From positions 2,234,001 to 2,298,000 of the forward strand of contig CANTUQ010000078.1 in NCBI GenBank assembly GCA_947683425.1: a DNA stretch of 64,000 nucleotides, read 5' to 3'. Positions 32,389 to 42,046 of this stretch are shown piece by piece. The notes under the pieces were generated by a model. It was not told the origin of the DNA, did no database searches, and saw nothing but the letters and a program-made list of their open reading frames with translations. This stretch comes from Excoecaria cochinchinensis. Lineage: Eukaryota > Streptophyta > Magnoliopsida > Malpighiales > Euphorbiaceae. The stretch's first letter is position 1; each line of letters begins with the position of its first letter. The translations under genes were made by a program, and so were the position numbers.

Positions 32389-33348
32389 TGATATGAGCAC
32401 AACCAAGCATAATGGCACAAAAGCAAGGTCAAAGAAGCTTAAAGAAGTCCTACAAGCATTCATGAGGCCTTATGTAGAGAAGATACAAGTTCAAGAGGAG
32501 AAAGAAGCTGAATTGGGCTATGAAGACAAGTTGGGGCCGAATAGTCAAATGGGCCTTCAAGCTATTTTGTTTAGCTTCTATTCTTGTAATGACAAATAAT
32601 TAAATGTATTTGGGCAGCCTTGTACCTTAGAAAACGTTTTGGGCTTATTTAATTAGGTTTGTTTTATTTTTGGACTTATTTGAGTGTTTTGGGTAGTTTA
32701 AGTGGGTAGGCTAAAGTTGGGTTTATCTCTTCTAAAGAGTTGGGCCTAAATAACTAATTGAGGCTTAGAAAACATGAGGGGGCCGGATTTTAAAGGGGAG
32801 AGCTGAATTTAGATGGGTTTGAGTCAAATTTAGCTTTATGCCTACATTGGTGAACTTGGGGTCCTAAATTTTAGGAATGGGTTTTCCTTGATAAATACTT
32901 ATTATTTTGGGATATTATTGAATAGAGTTTGATGAAGAAACAATAGGATGAATTTATCTTGAGTGAGTTAGCCAAATTCCACTTATAGCCAAAATTGAGT
33001 CTATATTCATTTTCCTTAGGATAATCATTAGCTTTTAGGATTGTTTTCAGATTGTATTTATCTTTATTTATTCATGTACTTAGTGCATATTGTGGCCAAA
33101 TACATGTAGATAAAGGTTAGGAATTATCTTTGTTATTTATTTTATTAATTATCTCTTAGAGTTAGTGTTTGATTATAACTCCTCTAGGGAGGGGTGGCTG
33201 CCTAGCCTATATAAAGGACTAAACTTTTTCATTTGTACTTTATACATTTTGCATATCTTATGATTAATGAATTTTTATTGGCTGAATTTGTGAGAGTTAA
33301 TTTCTATTGATTCTTGCTATTATATGAAGAATTAGACTTAGGCAATTT
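32389..33348 (+). repeat. Family A LTR, truncated at its 3' end
   Basis: Begins exactly at TGATATGAGC, preceded by CCTTG with no purine tract, so it looks like an independent insertion into element D. Tail frame at about 32394-32599 (KARSKKLKEVLQAFMRPY). It ends at GGCAATTT, about 200 bp short of the usual LTR end. Confidence 0.85.
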
Positions 33349-33350
33349 AT

Positions 33351-33929
33351 TTATAATGAGGTATTTATAGCCCCCAAAAGGTAGGTAACCCTAAATAAGT
33401 CAAAAGTCCACCTAACACATGGCCACCTAACACATGGTCCTCCCACCAAATCCTAAATAAGTCAAAAGGCCACCTAACACATGGCCCTCCCACCAAACCC
33501 TAAATAAGTCAAAAGGCCACCTAACACATGGCCACCTAACACATGGGCCTCCCACCAAATAACTAAATCCCAAACTTATTAACTCTAAAATACAACAACC
33601 CATAAGCCTAAAATAATTAATTTAAATGAGCCCAACCTAAAGTAAGCCCAACTCACTTAAAATAAGCCTATTAAGCTATATGAGGGTCCAACTAAATAAT
33701 TAAAACAAAACAAGTTCAACATAATAAAATAAGCCCCTTGGGCAGCCTAAAGCTACTCTTCGAGATTGAAATAATTAATCAAGCACAATTGAAGCCCATC
33801 TTTTACATTTGGCCCCATTGGATTAGATATAGCACAATTTGGCTCAACTCTCTCTTGAATCTCCATAGCTTCCACAATTCGGCCTGCGTAGGATTGCCAT
33901 GATGGGTTGACCCCCCTGTGCACGCATCA
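33351..33929 (-). repeat. Family C LTR, inverted and lacking about 240 bp of its 3' end
   Basis: The minus strand starts TGATGCGTGC at 33929; the U5 side is missing and replaced by the family A LTR with a two-base AT filler (33349-33350). Its U3 repeat has three units (33394-33560), whereas element C has two. Confidence 0.87.
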
Positions 33930-35406
33930 TAAGTTAGTTTCTTTGTGTGTGTGCAAGATCAAAACATTTTAAGCATTTTTTTTTAAATTCAAAACACCAA
34001 TGCAACTCATAACCAAGCATAGAATGAATGTACACTCAAGTGTACAAACGGTTTCGCACTTGAAACTCTAGAAACACCATAGGCCTCTCCTTTAGCACCG
34101 GAACTCGAAAGTCATCTCCGCTGAACAACTTAAAAACAAAACTTAGAATCACTTAGGTCTTTCAAAGGATGTAATGGGGTTAAGGTATTAGTTATCAAAG
34201 AATGGATAAAAGATCAAACAATAAAATAGTCACTCTAAGATAAAATAGACTAACAATTCTAAAGTGATCCCATTAACTTAATCAATAAGAAACTTAACTT
34301 GCTTAACCTTTGATAATTCACAGCTCTTATAAGAGAAAACTAATTAAAATCTCTCACTTCCACAATTTATACCCCTTCTAAAAAAGGAGTCATAATTATT
34401 TTCCCTTGTAAGTACCCCACACTTAAGATTTTGCCATGCATGTTATTTTTAATTTCAATTTTTTTTTTCTTTTTCGGCAATACAATGATACTCTGGATAG
34501 TTACAAGGTATAATTTTCACTATTATTTGACTTCAGCCATAATCCTTGAAAATAAAATTCTCACTATACCCATCAATCCTTTTTCTGTTAATCTACCCAA
34601 TCCTAGAGTGGCAACTCTATAAAAGGTAGGCAAACGGCTTTTTAAGCTATATGGTAATTTGAACAGGTATATCAAAAAATAAAATTTGACACGCTTTTAG
34701 CATATCTCATTAAGCTCAACGTGGTTAACAAGGATAAATATACAACAAGGGTAGGAAAATAGGTCAAAATAAGGTTAAACAAGAAAATCTTTCCTAGATC
34801 ACTTTCTAAGTTGAATTGAATTGTTTGTATGCTTTGAAGGGTGATGAGGAAGGTTCTAGTGCTCTAACATTCCTTGCTCAACTATTTTATGCAATGTTTT
34901 TTTTTCTTTTTCGTTTAAAAACTGGTCTTTTGTGCTCAAAGAGTAGAAACTAACAAATTTAAGCCAAATTGAATGTTAATCTAGCTAAAAATTCATCAAA
35001 CAACATGTTTGTTCTCGTGCTAAGCAAAAGTCCTTAATTGCACATTCTAAATTTTAAGTTTAACATGTTCAATATTTGAGGAATAACAGGGGCAAACTAA
35101 GTTTTAGTGTGAACTAAATGGTAATCAAAAACTAATGTTATTTCTAAGTAAGACTAGAAAATTCTAAAGCAACTACCATTCATTAAGCTAATAGTATAAG
35201 GTTATTACAAAACTACAAAACATCAAATTAAAAAAATTAAAAATAAAAATAAAAATAAAAACATCAAAATAAATAAACAGAATATAGATTCATGAACAAT
35301 AAAGGGGTAAGATGTGTCTATTTCCTGAACCAAAATTGAGCTTAACTGAACAAGCTCTATCCCCTATCAAAAAATTTTGCTGTCCACAGCAAATGCAGTG
35401 AGTCAT
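33930..35406. other. Unassigned 1.5 kb downstream of the ATHILA-like frame
   Basis: AT-rich, with T and A tracts (33975-33990, 34450-34475, 35225-35265). No frame with a recognisable motif. On the minus strand it would be the 3' flank of the ORF at 35407-36561. No purine tract precedes the neighbouring C LTR. Confidence 0.45.
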
Positions 35407-36561
35407 CTAAGGTGGTGGAAGTGGCGGTGGAGGAAAACGTGTCCAGAAATCATGCACGAACTTTTCCATGGTCTGCTTAACCTCAACAATAGTATCCTGC
35501 ATGGTATCCATCCTCCCCTGCATCCTATCCAAGCGGATCTGCTGGTGGTCCATCCTACTGCTAAGCCGGTTAAGGTGATCTTCTAAATCAGATGGCATGG
35601 CTGTCTCAGCTGGTGGAACCGCTGCTGGCTCATCATCACCTCTGTTCTCATTTGGCGCTCCCTGAATCTCATCAATATATATGCCATTTTCTCTCAAATA
35701 TTCCTCTCGGGTTGTCCAGTGACATCTTGGCTTTGTTTTCCAAATCTTCATGCGTTTAAGCATGACATTATCAATATAAGCTATGTCACCGTCAAGTGGA
35801 TCGCCAAAAGAACGAGTATAATTAACAGCCTCAGCCAAAACGGTTGCTATCCAACCGATGGAAACAGCAGAAATATTCGAAGAACACTTTTGTAAATCCT
35901 GAATCCGCTGTGCTATAAGCAAAGAGCCATTAATAGGAATACCATCAACCATACACCTAAGTAACATAATCTGTGAAGCATTAAGTGAACTCAGGCTTTG
36001 AAGATTATTATATATACTTCGAGATAGAAATCTGTGAATAATTCTCAAAGCATGATCCCGAAGTGCATGCACTTTAAGCTTACCACCTCTCCACGGCTCA
36101 GCATTTAATGGATCACGAACTTTTTCCCAATTTTCTTCAGTAGATGCATTAGGTAGTTCTACCAATGCATCAGGTGAGAATCCTAAATGCTGTGAGAATT
36201 TCTTAAAGGACATTGAATAACCCTTCTTACCCAACCGAAACTTAATAGTGCCAGAAGCATTTCTATCTCCATCAAAATGACTCTCAAAAGAGTATAATAA
36301 ATCCCGAGCAAGATCTGGAAATACCTGCACCTTGTGCTCCATAAACTGTTCCCAGCCGATGCCCTGAATCAATGGTAATATCTCTGTCCAAAGGTCTCCA
36401 ACAGGAACATGCAGATAAAAACGACTGAGAAATGCTGGTTGGACATATTAGCACGTGCTAAAGTACTCATACATGTCAGATTTTTCTGGATTGACATAAG
36501 AAGGTATATGAGTGCTAGAAGAGCTTGAAGCTTCAGTGTTCTTTGCCTTTTTAGGTGCCAC
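35407..36561 (-). pseudogene. ATHILA-ORF1-like / putative plant transposon protein, one in-frame stop
   Basis: A single frame of 385 codons read from 36561, where GTG GCA CCT AAA AAG suggests an original MAPKK start (ATG to GTG). A TAA at 36448-36450 interrupts it, and an open stretch of 321 codons remains from the ATG at 36372. Features: Ser-rich N-terminus, GTIKFRLGKKGYSMSFKKFS followed by QHLGF, IIHRFLSRSIYN, MVDGIPINGSLLIAQRI, an acidic linker, and a C-terminal heptad region (DRMQGRMDTMQDTI) ending in a Pro run. The arrangement resembles the ORF1 or plant-transposon proteins of ATHILA-type elements, though I cannot run a profile search. The bases before GTG read TTATTTTCACAG, so a splice acceptor is an alternative reading. 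Confidence 0.55.
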
Positions 36562-37327
36562 TGTGAAAATAAAAAAAAATATTATGAGCATGCAAAATGG
36601 CAACATAAAATTTAACCAAAATAATAGCAAGCAACTACCAGATGCAATATTGAAATAGAAGAATGGGAATGCAGACAATTGGGCAAAAAATTGTAAATGA
36701 GAAAACACAAGCAGAAGTAAATTTTCATTTTTCATTTTTTTTTATTTATTTATTTGATGGCCAATTCGTGAATGAAAATTGATCAATAGCAAATTAAAAT
36801 CTCAAAGTAGAAAGAAGGCACGAAGTGAGAAACAAAATTGATGAAACAATTGATTGGGTCATTTCATCGAGCAGGTGGTGTGCACATGTTTCACAGGGAA
36901 TTTAGAAACCAAGATAAGGTGTGTTAGCCACCAAAATTCAAACTAAGCAACATGTACATGCACATTAGGCACACAACAACTAAACTTGCCAAAAGAATTT
37001 AAAATGAGATTTAAATGGCATGTTGAAATTAACCCAAATCATGTACATTAAGAACAAAGAATAAAGTAAAAATGGAAATGATTAATCAAATTAAGGAGCA
37101 ATAGTTAAAGAAAAACACTTACTGAAAATGAAATACAGTGGAATGATGCAAGAATTTTGAGAAATGGAGGCTTATGTGGGTGAGTGTGTGTGAAGGAGAT
37201 GCACTGCGCGGGTTATGCAAGAGAGAGTAAAACAGAAGGTTGAGCTTTTGGAAATAAAAGAGGAACAATTAAATAAAAGGTGGCAAGGGAGCAACACCTC
37301 ACGCGCGGCTGCGTGAGGCTGGGAGGG
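36562..37327 (-). other. Upstream flank of the ATHILA-like frame
   Basis: Holds a minus frame continuous with the preceding gene (36735 to 36562, hydrophobic, probably non-coding) and otherwise no gene. GC-richer around 37300 (CACGCGCGGCTGCGTGAGG), with a short imperfect inverted repeat of CTCACGC/GCGTGAG at 37298-37318. It joins a C leader at about 37328. Confidence 0.4.
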
Positions 37328-37859
37328 GAAAGTCAAGAATGACGCCTACCCACAAATTGCCACTTTGACTTTTCAAATTAATTTCCAAATTCAAATGTTG
37401 GACAAATCTGAATTTTGGTACTTTCCTAATGGAAAAGTTAATTTTGATACAATGGATGTGAAGACAAGAAATCAAAGAAAGTCAAAAATGACAACTACCC
37501 ATAAATATTAATTTCCAAATTCAAATATGACCAAATCTAAATTTTTTGTTTCTTTGTGATTTTTCTTTCCTAACTTTATCACAATGCTGACTTTTCTTTT
37601 TTTTTTTTTAAATTAGGATGAACAGTACTGTGAATAGTACTATGAACAGTACCAATGATTTTTTTTTCCTTTTTTTTTTAGAACTTAAAACATCAAACAC
37701 AAGATCTGATGTATGAATAAAGAAGAACAGAAAAGAACAAATTATAAAATAAAGAAGAACACGAAATTGATAAGAATAAGATTGCAAATTAAACAACGCG
37801 GAATTATCTTATTCTAATGAAAATAAAATAATAGAATATCAAATTAACACAAGATAAAT
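37328..37859 (-). mobile_element. Element C-type leader fragment (inverted)
   Basis: The minus strand corresponds to about 6700-7260 of element C, including the duplicated CATTCTTGACTTTC segment and the ACTGTTCA repeat (37616-37658). It ends about 25 bp before where the PBS would be; neither PBS nor LTR follows. Confidence 0.82.
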
Positions 37860-37862
37860 ATC

Positions 37863-38120
37863 ATCATTTGGCTTGGCCGAATTTTCTTCATTGGAGAGGA
37901 AAGCTTGTCTTCTTCTTTTGCATCAAGAACTTAAATTCTTATCAAGATATTTACTTTGTGGCGAATTTTGTTCTTATGTTTTAAATCAATCTATTATAAG
38001 CGTTTCCATTCACATAGTTGTTTGGGGGTTCTTTAGATTGGGGGTTTATTCTTGTTCATGTTCATGCCATATTGTATGTTCAAGGGGTTTCGGGTTCTTT
38101 AGCCTTGGGGTTCCGCATCA
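37863..38120 (+). repeat. 5' LTR of B2, last 258 bp, mosaic
   Basis: The first ~45 bases (TTTGGCTTGGCCGAATTTTC) match family C, while the remainder (CACATAGTTGTTTGGGGG, GTTCAAGGGGTTTCG) matches family B. Ends CCGCATCA. Confidence 0.8.
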
Positions 38121-38122
38121 TT

Positions 38123-38134
38123 TGGTATCAGAGC
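38123..38134 (+). other. Primer-binding site of B2 (tRNA-iMet)
   Basis: TGGTATCAGAGC, two bases after the LTR end. Confidence 0.94.
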
Positions 38135-39311
38135 TTGGATTTGGATTAAATTCTTATTTATCCATGTTTACTTGCTGTTTTTATTCATTAATTTTCAATT
38201 TATTTGATTCCTAAAATTTAGGAACCCTTGTTCATCATAGTGGCCTAAATTATAGGGAGCTTTATTTTAGGTGTTATTTCTTATTGTTTGATCTTGATTT
38301 CTAGGTTATTAGTTGTTCTAGTTGTTATCTAGCTAAAAATAAAAAAAGAATTCCGTCGTACTGTTCCTGGTACTGTTCACACATACTGTTCATCGCACTG
38401 TTCATGGTACTGTTCATCCGAATTTACTGTTCATCCGAATTTAGAAAAAGTAGTTTAATTTGGGTTAACTTTGGTTGGTGTGAACAATTAGGATTGTATT
38501 TCTTTAGGATAGAATTGTTATTATCTAATTAGTTAGAGATAATTCAAAAAAAAAAAAGAAAAGAAATTAGGATTGGGACATTATTTAAATTAGGACATTA
38601 AATTAGATAAGTTTCATTTTGTCTTAAGTCTAGACATTTGGGTTTCCATATCTTGAACTAATTAAGATATAGTGGATAAGTCATTTTGTCTTAGTTTAGA
38701 CATTTGGGTTTCCTTATTTGATCTTATTAAGACATATTGGATTAATGTTTGTCTTATTTTGGACAAACATTTGGGTTTCCTAATCTTGTTTTAGTTTGGA
38801 CATCTTGTGTCTCCTTTTCATTTTGTCTTAGTGTAATAACCCATATTGTATCAAATTGAATTTTCCATTAGGGAGATTTCAATTTCTGCATTATTGCATT
38901 AGTTTTGTCATTTCTTTCATTCTTAAGTTTCCATTTTTGGTGTCTTTGTGTTTTTGCTTCCGATTACACTATAATTAACAATTTGATTCTTGTTAGTTAA
39001 ATTCACATAATTCGGACAGCATACATATCTTCACCTTGTATGCTCATTTCAACGTTCTTCACTTTGGTCTTTTGCTTCTAGTTTTGTGCCTATCTTCTTT
39101 GTTAAGTATTTTCATTGCATTCTTTACCATAATTTGCTGCTTGTGAACTATTTTGACTTGAGTTTGAGTTCTGAAGTGCAACTGAAGATAACAAGCTTGA
39201 GTGGTAAAAGGCTTGAGAGTGTGAGCTTAAAGGAGGGTAAAAGCCAAATTGAGCGAAATACGAGTGGAGTGTCATATTTTGAGTGAAACACGTGAGGGAG
39301 TGATTGTGAGG
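38135..39311 (+). other. 5' leader of B2
   Basis: Contains six CTGTTC-based repeats (38355-38442), the recurrent TTTGGGTTTCC segments at about 38635-38790, and the conserved pre-ORF block (39167-39310) with CACGTG at 39289-39294. Confidence 0.78.
38355..38442 (+). repeat. ACTGTTCAT-type tandem repeat
   Basis: Six CTGTTC units about 13 bases apart, such as ACTGTTCATCCGAATTT. Also present at 6908-6957, 10483-10545, 14305-14362 and 37616-37658. Confidence 0.85.
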
Positions 39312-40082
39312 ATGTACTATTACAAGTCAAGACGACATTTAGATCAAGAAGCATTGAATGAGTTGAAGAAGGATGCTAAGTTGTTGGATAAAAATCTTAA
39401 AGATTTTGAGTTACAGTTTAAGCAACTTTCTAGACTAGTAAGTACATATATAAGACAGGAGGAAAGAAAGAAAGAAGAGGAAGTTATTGTCAACGAAATT
39501 GTTTGTGAAGCTGAAAGAGATGGTATAGACTTATATGCTGATGAAGTTGTAAATGAGGAAGAAATAACTGGATGTGATGAAGATGTTGTTTTGAGTGAAA
39601 AGGAAAACATAATTGAAAGAGAAGATGTTGCTTTGAGTGAACAGAAGGGTGTTTGTGTAATTGAGATAGAAGATCAGCATGTTATAATTGACCCTACAGT
39701 TCTTAAGGAGGTTGAATTGAACGTGGATAGTGAAGATAATAATGATAAGAATGAAAAGATTATATTAAAGACTAACCATGTTTTGCCTAGTTTTCATGTT
39801 AAATTGCAGGAACATGATGAGTCTTCAGCTGAAGAAGCATTCATTTTATTTCCACCTATTCAGAAGATCTTATATGAAGATGAATTTATTCTACAAGTGT
39901 CAATTCCCAACTTGAACAAGACGAAGATTCGAGGACGAATCTTTTCTAAAGAGGGAGGGAATGATGCGTGCACAGGGGGGTCAATATTTCAAGATTATAA
40001 ACAATGGAAGTTCATATTCATGGAGATCAAATTTGGAGAAGTTAAAGAAGGCTTGAAGGAAGTCCGTGGGCCAAATTTATGA
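39312..40082 (+). CDS. Intact acidic ORF of non-autonomous element B2 (256 aa, unknown function)
   Basis: Starts MYYYKSRRHLDQ; an alternative ATG at 39249 is in frame but lies in the conserved leader block. A helical or coiled N-terminal third (LKKDAKLLDKNLKDFELQFK) is followed by a Glu/Asp-rich middle with few hydrophobics, then EEAFILFPPIQKILYEDEF, PNLNKTKIRGRIF and SKEGGND, and about 40 residues from the 3' LTR. It differs from the 12659-13429 copy by only a handful of residues and has no stop or frameshift. No signal peptide, membrane segment or catalytic motif is visible. The tail position equals that of the E1 Pol terminus, so the ORF is likely a Gag-Pol derivative with the enzymes replaced. 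Confidence 0.78.
   Translation: MYYYKSRRHLDQEALNELKKDAKLLDKNLKDFELQFKQLSRLVSTYIRQEERKKEEEVIVNEIVCEAERDGIDLYADEVVNEEEITGCDEDVVLSEKENIIEREDVALSEQKGVCVIEIEDQHVIIDPTVLKEVELNVDSEDNNDKNEKIILKTNHVLPSFHVKLQEHDESSAEEAFILFPPIQKILYEDEFILQVSIPNLNKTKIRGRIFSKEGGNDACTGGSIFQDYKQWKFIFMEIKFGEVKEGLKEVRGPNL
39948..39961 (+). other. Polypurine tract of B2
   Basis: AAAGAGGGAGGGAA immediately before the 3' LTR. It also supplies the KEGGN codons of the ORF. Confidence 0.87.
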
Positions 40083-40817
40083 AGAAGCCAAATTGAAGAT
40101 GGACATGTGTTAGTCATGTGGCGACTTAACATGTGCAGGTCATGTGACACTTGACATGTGCCGATCATGTGACCTTGACATGTGCTATGCATGTGAGCCA
40201 GAGCATGTGCAATGCATGTGCTAATTGGTGGATTAAGGGGCTGATTTATTTGGGCTTTTAGTTTAGGCTTTTATTTATTATTTTCATTTGATTATTTGTA
40301 ATATGTTAGGCCTTAACTTATTCTTTTGGGCTTATTTATGTGAGATGGGCTTTAATTAGCTTGGGCTCATTTAATTAGTTCTTTTTAGGCTTTTTGGGCT
40401 GAATTTTAAGTTAATTAGTGTGGGCTTTAGTTATCTTAGTGTAAAGCCCATGTTTTAAGGCCTATTTGATTAATTAGGGTTTTTATTAGCTTAAGTGAGT
40501 ATAAATACTCCTCAAAAACGAATTTGTAATTCAGAATTGGAGATTATGATATTTTGAGACTTTTATTTGGCTTGGCCAAATTCTTCATTGGAGAGGATTG
40601 TTTGTCTTCTTCTTTTGCATCAAGAACTTTAATTCTTATCAAGGTATTTACTTTGTGGTGAATTCTGTTCTTATGTTTTAAATCAATCTATTATAAGCGT
40701 TTTCATTCACATAGTTGTTTGGGGGTTCTTTAGATTGGGGGTTTATTCTTGTTCACGTTCATGCCATATTGTATGTTCAAGGGGTTTCGGGTTCTTTAGC
40801 CTTGGGGTTCCGCATCA
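39962..40817 (+). repeat. 3' LTR of B2 (856 bp)
   Basis: TGATGCGTGC ... CCGCATCA. Ten CATGTG hexamers lie within 40103-40223, about 300 bp upstream of the TATA box. Confidence 0.94.
40500..40507 (+). promoter_or_regulatory. TATA box of the B2 LTR inside an inverted repeat
   Basis: TATAAATA within GAGTATAAATACTC (arms GAGTAT/ATACTC). It predicts a transcript start near 40530. Confidence 0.7.
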
Positions 40818-42046
40818 GAGCTCTAAATGAGTGGAGGTTGATTCTAAAAAGGTGAGGGCCATTCAAGAATGGCCAACGCCTAAATCAGTGACTGAGGTAA
40901 GGAGTTTCCATGGATTAGCTAGCTTTTATAGGCGGTTTGTTAGAGATTTTTCTACTATTGCTGCACCACTGAATGAGATTTTTAAAAAGAATGTTGGGTT
41001 TAAATGAGAAAAAGAGCAAGAAAATGCATTTTGCACTTTAAAAGAGAAATTATGTACTGCTCCTATTTTGCGTTTACCTGATTTTTCTAAGACTTTTGAG
41101 ATTGAATGTGATGCTTCTAGGATTGGTATAGGTGCTGTTTTGATGCAGGAAAATCGTCCCATAGCTTATTTCAGTGAGAAATTAAGTGGTCCAGTATTGA
41201 ACTATTCCACCTATGACAAGGAGCTTTATGCATTGGTGAGAGCTCTTGAAGTGTGGGAGCACTACTTGCTGCCAAAGGAATTCGTGATACATAGTGATCA
41301 CCAGTCTCTCAAGTATTTGAAGGGACAAGGTAAATTGAGTAAGAGGCATGCAAGTTGGGTTGATTTTTTGGAAACATTTCCATATGTGATCAAATACAAG
41401 CAAGGTAAGGAAAACGTTGTGGCTGATGCACTATCTAGAAGGTATGCTTTGATTTCTATGCTTACTTCTAAGTTGCTTGGATTTGAGCATTTGAAAGATT
41501 TGTATGTTAATGATGCTGATTTTGCCACCATGTATCATGCTTGTGAAAATACTGCATTTGACAAGTACTATAGACATGAGGGATATCTTTTTAAAGGAAA
41601 ACAACTTTGCACTCCTACATGTTCTATTAGGGAGTTGCTTGTTAGGGAATCACATAGTGGGGGTTTAATGGGGCATTTTGGTGTGCACAAGACCTTAAAT
41701 ATGCTTAGTGAACATTTCTATTGGCCGAATATGAGGAGAGATGTAGAAAGGATTTGTGCCAACTGCATTGTATGTAAACAAGCTAAGTCTAGATCTATGT
41801 CTCATGGACTATATACACCATTGCCTGTACCTAGTGAACCGTGGACTGATATCTCAATGGATTTTGTATTGGGTTTGCCTAGGACTAGGAAGGGAAGAGA
41901 TAGCATATTTGTTGTTGTGGACAGATTTAGTAAGATGGCTCATTTTATTGCTTGCCATAAAATAGATGATGCAACAAACATTGCTGATTTATTCTTAGAG
42001 AGGTGGTTCGGCTTCATGGAGTGCCAAGAACCATTGTGTCAGATAG
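40818..42046 (+). pseudogene. Ty3/gypsy Pol fragment G (RT end, RNase H, integrase N-part), truncated both sides
   Basis: The frame enters at the RT connection (VRAIQEWPTPK, RSFHGLASFYRRF), then RNase H (FEIECDASRIGIGAVLMQE, LNYSTYDKELYALVRAL, SDHQSLKYLKGQ), the integrase HHCC zinc region (HSGGLMGHFGVHKT ... CANCIVCKQ) and the start of the catalytic core (MDFVLGLP). A TGA at 41005-41007 replaces TGG, an upstream stop lies near 40830, and a one-base frameshift occurs near 41997 before the core is cut by element A3. The protein is clearly different from E1 and E3, so it represents a second autonomous lineage. B2 cuts its 5' side. Confidence 0.88.

Larger units (their letters stand above)
37860..40817 (+). 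mobile_element. Element B2, non-autonomous LTR retrotransposon, 5' LTR truncated
   Basis: LTR remnant (37863-38120), PBS, leader, intact ORF (39312-40082), purine tract, full 3' LTR (39962-40817). Same layout as B' in the opposite orientation. The 3' edge lies in pol fragment G; the target duplication cannot be tested because the 5' edge is lost. Confidence 0.9.

Noticed and set aside
32389..33348. Treating the family A LTR as the 3' LTR of element D
   Set aside because: Its sequence does not match the D 5' LTR and no purine tract precedes it; an independent insertion fits better.
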